Below are positions 22,600 through 32,100 of a stretch of DNA of 64,000 bases, in pieces. The notes below the pieces were generated by a model. The model had not been told where the DNA came from, ran no database searches, and was given only the letters and a program-made list of their open reading frames with translations. Source of the stretch: Holacanthus passer (Eukaryota > Chordata > Actinopteri > Pomacanthidae); the NCBI GenBank assembly GCA_025331565.1, contig JAFREQ010000049.1, positions 372,001 through 436,000 on the forward strand, given 5' to 3'. The position numbers and the translations under genes are program-made. Position 1 is the first letter of the stretch. Each line of letters begins with the position of its first letter.

Positions 22600-24175
22600 T
22601 CAGTCAGTTTAACAAACATTCCATTCGGGCTGGGTCCATATTTAATAACCAAATTGTAAATACATGTGTCCCATGTTCTACCATTTCAGCAGCTGATGGG
22701 AATTTGGATTGGTTTGATTTTAAACCTATTTCAGTTTTACAAGTTTTACAGGCTCTGAGAGACATTGATCACAAAAAGTCTGCAGGTCCAGACAATCCGG
22801 ATCCATATCTCTTAAAGGTGGCAGTTGATATTATTGCTGAGCCCATCACTCATATTTTTAACTTGAGTCTTCTCTCCAACCCCATCCCTAAAATTTGGAA
22901 AGCTGCCTATGTTCTCCTTCTACTAAAAGGTGGAGACCCTGCAGAGTTGAATAACTACCGTCCAATCTCCAAACTGTCAGTCCTGGCTAAGATCCATCCA
23001 GTTCTTAGCTGCTGAAAATATTTTAAATTATTTTCAGTCAGGTTTTAGAACTGGCCATAGCACTATCACTGCGGCTACAATTGTGACCAATGACACCATT
23101 GGTGCCTTCCAAATCTATTGGTTTCAGTCCCAAAGCTGTACAATGGTTCCAAAATTATTTCATAGATCATACTCAGTGTGTCTATGCAGAGGGGCACAAA
23201 TCTGACTTTCTCAAGATAACTAAAGGTGTCCCCCAGGGATCCATTTTGGGGCCTATTTTGTTTTCTATCTTTATAAATGATCTAGGTAAAGACACTCAAG
23301 CAAAAAATACATTCATATGCTGATGACACAGTTATTTACACCCATGCTCCCTCCATAGTAGGGGCAGTGCAAGAACTTCAGGCTGCATTTCAGTCATTAC
23401 AAACTTTGTTGCTGCGCTTAAAATTGGTTTTAAACACTCAAAAAACAAAGTTTATAGTGTTCTCAAAAGCTTGGTCACGTTTGCCTTTGACATTTGATTT
23501 TGGCATTCTCACTTCTGAAGGTGAATCCATTGAAAGGGTTCCCTCGTACAAGTACTTGGGTATATGGATAGATGACAAGCTTTCATTTAATGTACATATT
23601 ACAACTTTAGTTAGGAAGCTTAAAGTGAAGATGGCCTTTTATTTTAGAAACAAGTCTTGTTTTACGTTCAGTGCTAAGAGACAACTTGTGGAAGCTACTT
23701 TCTTGTCTGTGATTGATTATGGTGACATATTGTATATGCATGCAGCTTCCTCCATCTTACGTAATCTTGATTCTGTGTATCATGCATCTTTACGATTCAT
23801 TACAAATGCAAAGTCACTCACTCACCACTGCATTTTTATGATCTGGTAGGTTGGACATCACTGACTATTCTCAGGCAACAGCACTGGTACACTTTCATTT
23901 ATAAAGCAATATTGGGCAAACTTCCAGCCTACCTTTGTAACCTTTTCTGTGTCAGCTCTGTTAGTTACCAGCTACGCTCCTCCAAGTTACTTTTCAACGT
24001 ACCCCGGGTTTTAACTGATTTGGGGAAAACTGCATTTTCCTACTATGCCCCATGGGCTTGGAATAATCTGCAGAAAGATCTTAGATTAGAAACACTCATA
24101 TCAATTAATACATTTAAGGGCATCATAAAGAATGTGGTGACAGAGACATGTGCTTGTTTTTCTTGAGAGGTCAGG
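22600..24175 (+). mobile_element. LINE reverse transcriptase (jockey/CR1-like superfamily), degenerate
   Basis: Three broken frames give most of an RT. First LRDIDHKKSAGPDNPDPYLL, WKAAYVLLLLKGGDPAELNN and YRPISKLSVLAKI (to 23015). Then PKAVQWFQNYFIDHTQCVYA and KGVPQGSILGPILFSIFIND. Then YADDTV near 23318, and the C-terminal thumb region (YLGIWIDDKLSFNVHI) to 24166. A block between about 23000 and 23090 is missing, with frameshifts at 23015 and 23320. The clade is not certain from memory. Inserted inside a - strand L2-like LINE. Confidence 0.85.
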
Positions 24176-24306
24176 AAAGTATGTATTCTTTGCTTTTTTG
24201 ACTGAATGCTGACAGAAAAAACATTAAATCATTAAGAGAAGCAAGGGAGTCAGTGCATTTATCCTTTTTCCATTTCCAGTCTGCCTTCCTGTATTGTCTC
24301 TTTCTT

Positions 24307-24567
24307 TTATAAATTCCTTATATGTTCATTAAACCAAGGCAGAGCAGAATGTTTCAATTTTTTAAATCTAACTGGAGCTATAGAGCCTAAAATATTTGTG
24401 CAGGTACTGTTAAAAACACTGACATGTTCATCTACAGGGAGGCCAGCTTGTTGACTTGTATTAAAATGTGTATTTGTGACAGCAAAAGCTTCACAAAAAC
24501 GAGGAATGGAGAGTGAATTTAGTAAAGTTAGTAAACTTTCCCTAAGTAAAGAGGAACAACAGTCCAT
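24307..24567 (-). mobile_element. L2/Maui-like LINE fragment, endonuclease-RT linker
   Basis: The - strand reads LLTLLNSLSIPRFCEAFAVT, then LPVDEHVSVFNSTCTNILGS and IAPVRFKKLKHSALPWFNEH, the linker between endonuclease and RT in L2-type LINEs. It is upstream, on its own strand, of the YADD fragment at 22597-22328, with the other LINE in between. Confidence 0.7.
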
Positions 24568-24574
24568 CTTTACT

Positions 24575-25138
24575 TTAAGACATGAAGGTCAGTCAATCTG
24601 AAAAATTTCAAAGAACTTTGAATGTATCTTCAAGTGCAGTCGCAAAAACGATCAAACCATATGATGAAACTGGCTCTCATGAGAACTGCCTTAGGAAAGG
24701 AAGACCAAGAGGTGATGTTTTGTTCCACCCACCATGTCTTTGTGAGATGCAGAAAAGGTGAGCGGATGGTTTTTAAATGTGTGGTTCCCACCATGAAAAA
24801 TGGAGGAGGTATGATGGTGTGGGGGTGCTTTGCTGACGACACTGCGAGCAATTCATTCAAAATTCAAGGAACACTTAAACAGCGTGGTTACCACAGCATT
24901 CTGCAGATATGCTATCTTATTTGGTTTGTGTTTGTGGGACTATCATTGCTTATAAATATATGATATACATATAAAGGATATTTGCTTTGTTTACGCATTT
25001 TTGTGTACCACATAATTCCATGTTATTTCATAGTTTTCATGTCTTCAGTAGTAATCCAGAATGTAGAAAATAATTAAAATAAAGAAAAATCAATGAACAA
25101 GGGTTAGGGTTAGGTGTATCCAAACTTTTGACTGGTAT
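24575..25138 (+). mobile_element. Tc1-like transposon fragment, internally deleted
   Basis: A 5' block (AAATTTCAAAGAACTTTGAA, CGATCAAACCATATGATGAA) is followed by ERMVFKCVVPTMKNGGGMMV and WGCFADDTASNSFKIQGTLK of the catalytic domain. The 3' terminal repeat GTATCCAAACTTTTGACTGG is at 25117-25136. The DNDPKH and DLNPIE blocks are deleted. It contains GGGTTAGGGTTAGG just before the right end. Confidence 0.75.
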
Positions 25139-26039
25139 GTTCAGAATAATAATCTGTGGGTCAAATCCTCCATCCAGAATCTAGTGTTTAAAACAGTGCT
25201 ACCAAATACAACTGCATTCAGCTGTTCTAGACTTTAGAGAAGCTTCTTCCAAACCTCAAATGACCAAAATGGCATAACGGCAGAACAGCATTTACAGATA
25301 TTCAGTGAAGGGGTGTGAGGAAACGGCTTCCGACTGGGTGATACTAACCCTCCCACTCACGCAGGCTCCCTGTCACAGCTGACACGTGACTAATTTTAGC
25401 CAGTTATTTGACCTTGGGTGCCCAGGCATCCTCATAACCACCAGCAACCACCCCTTCAAAACCATCCACCCCACCTGGTCCCCTACCCTGCTGCCACTAT
25501 TTTATATGATTGCATGTATTGTTCACCTTCTACCAACAAAAACCCACAGGCCACACACCACAAACACAGACACAAGGTTCTGCTTTCGAAAATATCACGT
25601 TAACATGCTGTTTTCCTCACTGTGTGTGTGAGTCTGTGGCTGTGTAACAATAAGTCAGCATCGGCTAGACTTGGTCTCTGTTGTTTAACATTGTATATTA
25701 TCACATGTTACACCAGAGGCTGTATTCTCTACTTTTACACTATTATTAATGAACTTAAAAGGAAACAGTGACCAAGTTGCATTGAGTTGTAATTAAATGT
25801 GTGTGATCCCAAATTTGTTTGATTCAAATAAATTAAAAACAAGGCCATTTTGAGAAAAATAACCAAGAAACTGCAAAATTTAGCAATGGCTTGCAGTGGT
25901 TTCCTGATATTAAAGATTATCTACCAAAGAGGAAATACCTATCTCCTATCTCAAAAACTGGATTATGTTGACCCTAGTATTACCTGATTTCGCCAGACTG
26001 GCGGCAGCTGAGCTTTACAGTAACATAGCAGTGGCCGCA

Positions 26040-26610
26040 TGTGCATGAAAAAATTTTACCAGCTAAACTGGAAATGAATTTCAGTCACAAATGATATCAT
26101 GTTTTGATATTCTTGTCTGTTCGTTTTCCCTCCTGATCTGACAGAGCACATACAACATACTGTGCACCACAGCGCTTTGTTTAAAACTGCGAACAGAACA
26201 TGTTAAAAGCAGATAGCAGGAATCAGTGCAGCCTCGTTTCCGTCCGAGGCGGCGGGGCAATATCATTTCCATATGGTCGCTCAGACCAGCAGGCTAATGT
26301 TGGTGCTAGCTGTGCTAAGTAGCTTTTGCAGCCTTACAACATGAGTAAACGGACTGTGCACTGGTCGGTGAGGCATTTCAAGCGATACAACACACGAGTA
26401 AATGTCAACAAAGTTGGCTGATGCATAAACACTGCGTGTTGTTTAAACGTCTCCCGAGGGAGCTGGAGACAGTTTATAATGACCGCTTCATGTCTTACCT
26501 GAAGATGAGAAAATAATTCCCCGCTTGAAAGCTTTGAACAGTTTCTGCAAGTTACAATGATCCGTGTTGTTGTGCAATTCCTCACACCAACAAACAGACC
26601 CCTCCCCCCC

Positions 26611-26645
<35 letters not shown>

Positions 26646-26720
26646 CGTTTGTGCCACTGCTGCCACGCAGGCTACTCAACGCAGTACGATGGTGATTTAC
26701 TGAAAGAGGGGAGGGATACT
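26040..26720 (-). promoter_or_regulatory. nek6: CpG-richer region with a splice donor: candidate nek6 promoter and first non-coding exon
   Basis: GC content and CpG rise here relative to the flanks (CGTCCGAGGCGGCGGGGC, CCCTCCCCCCCCGCC). On the - strand CTTCAG|GTAAGAC at 26499/26498 is a near-consensus donor, while the nek6 start-codon exon is preceded by an acceptor. The two could join as a 5' UTR intron of about 14 kb. This is inference from composition and splice-site match only. A second donor candidate exists at 27808/27807. Confidence 0.35.
26613..26642. repeat. (CT)n microsatellite
   Basis: About 15 CT units adjacent to a run of C, inside the candidate promoter region. Confidence 0.9.
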
Positions 26721-27599
26721 TCAAAGTCTATGGCCTCTGCATAGTAAAGTGGTGGTGAGGTTATGACAAGTGTTTTTTGAAAAGTAGGGCAAACGTCACA
26801 GCTTCCCTTCTCCTCACTCAGCCCCCTGCATGTTGGGTGGGGACATTGTTGACATATGAGAGTATTCACACATGTGAAAGTATAAGAAAAACATCCGCTA
26901 TAAATCATTGAGTCTGATCTGATGGGGGATTCTTCTACTTTTTTTGTATACATCTGATGTAGAAAGTAGCCTACTATTTTCTCAAGCCACTCAAGCCCAG
27001 CTGTTCTTGTCTACTAACATCTTTTATTCATTTAAGAGCAGTCATACATCTCCTTGTTTATCTACAGATGGCTGTCGTCAACTTCACCAGGAATAAATTC
27101 TGCCAGTAAAATTTCTTTAGCTGTTGTATCATTCATTCATTTGGTGTCGTGTGTAACGTTTAACTTTGGTGGAAATCAGGTAAATAGTCTGGAAACAGTC
27201 TTCCTATGTAGTGACAAGTCCTTGTCATATCAGTATACATAGCTACAGCATGTATTCTATACTAGAGTATAAAGTTCCTAGATTAAGTATGCATGGATTA
27301 TTTATTATTATTAATCTAATTATAGTTAAACCAGCATCACATGCCATAATGATAATTAGATCAATCATGTTTTAAAGGACAGTTACAATGTCCCATGTTT
27401 GTATTTTTGGTGATATAAATAAACAAATATATCTTTTTGGCTATATTATTTAAAATTAAACATTAGCACAAAATATCACTCATATAACGCATTTTAACTC
27501 TAAGTCTGAGTAAACTTTTGGTTGTCAATCAGCCATAAAAACGTGAATAAACTGCACATGTATCCTTCAGTATTGCGTACACATAATTATTGCCGGCTT

Positions 27600-27918
27600 C
27601 AGGTAAAGTAAATAACAGTAATAGTATCTGTCAAAGTGGCCGATATATCTCATCACGGGATCCAATCGTCATCAACGACACGTATTATGGAAGCTGTAGT
27701 TTCTAGCACGAGAATACTCCGTACGTGTGTTATGTGTCTTCTACAAAAGAAATACAAATCCCAGAGTTCATCGCGAGGGGAAGCGTGATCTTGGCGTGTA
27801 GACCTACCATGGTTGTGTAGCTCTGTGTGACAGGTTAGCATCCGAAAAACACCTTCGAACAGACGCGTCTGCGCACTTTAATCCGCTGCCGACACTGACG
27901 GCGGCCTGGGAAATAAGG
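27600..27918 (+). promoter_or_regulatory. dennd1a: Probable dennd1a promoter and 5' UTR
   Basis: CpG-rich stretch directly upstream of the dennd1a ATG (for example GAACAGACGCGTCTGCGCAC, CTGACGGCGGCCTGGG). It includes TACAAATCCCAGAGTTC at 27753-27769, similar to the ZNF143/Staf site ACTACAATTCCCAGAATGC seen at many vertebrate promoters. On the opposite strand CCATG|GTAGGT at 27808/27807 is a plausible splice donor, so the region may be bidirectional. No TATA box is evident. Confidence 0.5.
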
Positions 27919-27935
27919 ATGGGGTCCCGAATCAA
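27919..27935 (+). CDS. dennd1a: dennd1a exon 1
   Basis: ATGGGGTCCCGAATCAA, encoding MGSRI plus two bases of K6, before a GTAAG donor. The start is fixed by identity with the conserved DENND1A N-terminus. Confidence 0.92.
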
Positions 27936-29089
27936 GTAAGAATGTTTATCTGCTGTCTTTACAGAGGCAGCTACTGTTAGCTTTGTGTTAGCTTTGTTAC
28001 AGTGAGTCATAGGGGAAGATACAGTACCGTGCAAGGCCCTGACTTGTTGCGACACAGGCTAAAAACACTGGTGGTGCTGCACTTACTGGACCCGAAAAAC
28101 AAAGCATTATAAATGTATCTCATGGTTTGAGCTCTACTAGTCATTCTCAAGCTGACAAAACACGGGCACATGTTGAGAAAGACATGACCAGTAGTGAGTT
28201 AGGAACATGCTACTGTATGTACAGCCAGTGTAAACATGGCAACTATGTCACATTTTTTTCCTGAATCGGATGCTAGTTTTCAGGACAATATGCAGAACAG
28301 AAATGCCTGGTGCTTTCCTTTAGCCTAATGTCACTCCACTGACATAATGTAAATATTACTAATCAGTCATCAGGTCGAGGTAAACTAAGAGACTTTAGTC
28401 CGGTGTTTTTGATGTTGTGTTTTGTGAGAAATGGGCTAATTTCTAATAATAACTTTAAGATTATGTCCATCATCACAATAATATAGAATATAATACAGTA
28501 TTCTTCGTAAAGTCGGCTTCTACATTCAGCAGTAGAGTGACAGTAAAACTAAACAAGCAATTCAACAGAACTGACAAGCTATTAGTATTTTCTCCACAAT
28601 GACATGTCTTCAGCATCAGGATGCCAGTTTATGAAGCCTCTGCTGTGACAGGGTCCACCCTCGTGTGGGACATGATGATCATTAACGTGTGTTTCATCTA
28701 TTGTTTTTTGTTGTTTGCCTTAAGAGTAAAACGCCTTACTCTTAACATTAACATATGAATTATCGTATTAATCTGAGATGTCCTCAGACAAAATGTCACC
28801 TTGTAGTCAAACAGCCTATGTTGACTAGGAATTTAAGAAGTCAACTCCAACATAACACAGGGCAGTAGTTCCTATAGAGGATGCCAAGGTCATGTCTTCA
28901 GTATTGTTTCTGAGAACTTGGGGATTTTAATAACCCGAGGAACAGGTTACATTCTGTAATCACACATAGTGGAATTTGAAGGCTGATTCTGATATTTTTA
29001 TTATTCATTTTCCAATGTGACTAAATAAATAAAATTTTACTATGTTTTATGTGTGGTCAGAGCTTTGAAAAAGCATAATACAATATATG

Positions 29090-29144
<55 letters not shown>

Positions 29145-32100
29145 TGACACCATTATTTATAATGTTTTAAATATGACCCTAAATATTCAAGTGTTAGTGT
29201 CCATTGCATATTAATTGTGCAATAGGACCCAGTAGTATTTTATTAAAAGGCAGCATGGCCCATAGCAGTATTCCTCTGAAATCAGCAGCCTCAACTGCTT
29301 CACTACACCTTATATCTGATAGCAGTCAGTTTGGTGCAGCTACTGTGGTTTGTCCTGCAGCTGTGTGTTGAGTAGTAGCTAAGCAGAGGTGCTGAATATA
29401 GCAGAAATAAACCTTTCTGCTATATGGCTTTTTCATATAATGTTAACTATGTGTCTAAACATTACGGAAAAGATGATTACAGAAAGACAAGGGTGACAAA
29501 AACTGGATGAAATGTGATTGTTACAACTCTCAGGAAATTGATCTGCTTTATCTCATTTCCCCTATTTGCTGTAAGACTTTGGAGTAAATGTGCCTAAGCA
29601 CCAGTGTAATGAACTGTACCTGGATATATCATTGATGACCCTATTCTCGCCCTCCTTTTCTTTAAAATGTCATTAGAAGTGTTTTAAAAAGTAATGTAGG
29701 TAGAGGAAAAAACACCCTCCCCCATTGTTAGATGGGGCTTGCTTCTAAATATTTGCATTATAGGCATCCAGTGAACTGGTTGCTGACATCTGAGACAGTG
29801 TTGATTGGTAGGTGGTCACTTACACAGAGTTCAAACCTTACATGTTGTTTTTGGTTATGAATTTGATTTATTGAATCCATACACTTCTACAAGAGTTCAC
29901 TGAATTAGGACATACAGTGGCATGAAATACTTTGGGTACCCTGTATAATTTCTGTTACTGTGAATAGCTAAGTGACTAAAAGTTTTTCTGATTTCCAAAG
30001 TACTAAAGTTAATAATAACACATTTCTTTAATTCTTTAAGCAAGATTACTTTATTAAATGTCCTTTTTTACAATTTCAAAATGATAAAAAAAAAGAAAAG
30101 GGCCTGAAACAAAAGATTGGGTACCCTGCATGACATCACTAAGTAATACCTCCTTAAGTATCACAGCTTCTAAACACTTTTTGTGTTGTGAGTCTTTCAT
30201 TTCTTGTTTATGGGTTTTCACCCATTCTTCCTTACAAAAGGCTTCTGACTCTGTGAGATTCTTGGATCATCTTCCGAGCACTGCTCTTTTGAGGTCTATC
30301 CACAGAATTTTGATTATGTTTAGGTCAGGTGACTGTGAATGTTCCCCGGACCACTGGCTGCAACACAAGCCCAAAGCATGATTGATCCACCACCATACTT
30401 AAGAGTTGGAGAGGTGTTCTTTTGGCCAAAAAGTTCTGTTTTAATTTCATCAGACCACAGGACTTGTTTCCAAAATGAATCAGGCTTGTTTAAATGTTTT
30501 TTGTGATGAGGAGGCAGCAAAGGTTTTCTTCTGATGACTCTTCCATGAAGGTCATATTCGTGTAGGTGTCACTGCACAGTAGAACTGTGTACCACCACTC
30601 CAGAGTCTGTTCCTGAAGGTCTTTTGATTTGCCCTGCAAGCAATCCTGTGAGCAGTTCTCTCAAAGAGTTTTCTTGGTCTTCCAGACTGCAACTTAATCT
30701 CCAGCATCCCTGTTATTTGACATTTCTTAATTGCATTACAAACTGAGGAAACAACTACCTGAAAACACTTTGCTATTGCTGGTCTGTGGGCATCATTTAT
30801 TTTAATTTTTAGATTGCTGTGCAGCTGCTTAGAGGAGTCCATGGCTGCTGATCATTGGGACATTTGAGGAGTCAGAGTATTTATAAAGCCTTGAAATTTG
30901 CATCACTTAGCCTTACCTAACAATGACTCTGAAAAAAACATAGCCATAAGAAGCTAATTTAGACCTGAGACTTTGGTAAAAGTTATGAGCTCAAATCTCC
31001 TGGGGGACACAGAGTTTTGTGTGGTTCTCTTTTCCTTTTCTTCCATTCTAAAATTGTACAAAACTAAAATAATACAATAATCTTGCTTAAAAAGTTGAAT
31101 GAAGATTGTTTCATCTTTACCCTTATACTTTTTGGAGATCAGTTCATCATTTACTTACTGAACTACTCACTGAAACAGAAATTTTGACCATGGATGCCCA
31201 AATCCATGCCACTGTATGTGTGGAACTATGAATATACAAGTAGTCCCTGCCTCTTTCTCTACCCACCCCGTGTATCTGAGACTGTCATTGGTACAATGTA
31301 GTTCCAAGGCAGAAATGCTCAGCCATGGCATGAGTACAACAAACAACCTGATAAATATGCTTGCTTTGCCTGATGTTTGTCTACAAAATTGTCTACAAAG
31401 AACATAATGATAAGTTTTAATCCTCTGTTTCAGGGAGAGCCCTGAATTCACTTTTGAGGTGTATCTGGAGGTAGCTCATTCAGGCACACACAATTCTGGT
31501 AAGTCTATGAAAACTTGATATACAGCTGATCCTGGACTACATGAAAATTAATAAATAAAATTTGTTTAATGAATATGACTACTGAACATGCTAAATTTGC
31601 TATAATTGTGTCTGCTGATTTCTGACTGTAAGCTGTGGTGTGGAATTGCTTCTTTTACCCTTTTGTAACATTTTGGTGAATGAAATCTCAAAAACAGAGC
31701 GGAACAGTTCATCTTAGGTCTTGTCTTTATGTATATGGATATTTTTGAAATCTGATATTTTCCCCCTTCGCTTAAAAAGAAATTTCTGTACATATGACCT
31801 TCATTCTACAACCCCAATTCCAAAAAAGTTGGGATGCTGTGTAAATGTAAATGTTGATAAAAACAGACTTTGATGGTTTGCAAAACATTTAAAGCCTTTA
31901 TTTAATTCAAAATAGTACAAAGACAACATATTGTCTAAAAATGTAAATGTTCTATAAAAAATATATGTTCATTTTAAATTTGATTAAAAAGTTGGGACAG
32001 GCACAACAAAACACTTTTAAAAAAATCTGGAGGAACATCTCTCAGCTAATTTCTGGCGAACTCCCAGTCACCAGAAACGCTGGCGACTTCTCAGAGGCAG

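Larger units (their letters stand above)
12486..27918. other. nek6-dennd1a intergenic gap, TE-rich
   Basis: 15.4 kb between two divergently transcribed genes with no recognisable host coding exon. Contents in order: plain AT-rich DNA (12.5-13.5 kb), decayed Tc1 (13.6-14.1), unassigned DNA (14.1-16.9), TTATC retroposon tail (17.0), Tc1 (18.1-19.4), SINE and TTATC tail (20.1-20.9), LINE fragments (21.1-24.6), Tc1 fragment (24.6-25.1), CpG-richer candidate promoter DNA (26.0-27.9). In mammals lhx2 sits here; none is seen. Confidence 0.8.
27936..31433 (+). other. dennd1a: dennd1a intron 1
   Basis: 3.5 kb first intron. It holds a (TA)n tract at 29092-29143 and a full-length Tc1-like element at 29915-31214. 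I recognise nothing else in 27936-29090. Confidence 0.8.

Noticed and set aside
27653..28055. Small - strand frames overlapping dennd1a exon 1
   Set aside because: Short, no homology; explained by CpG-rich promoter DNA, although an untranslated nek6 exon there remains possible.
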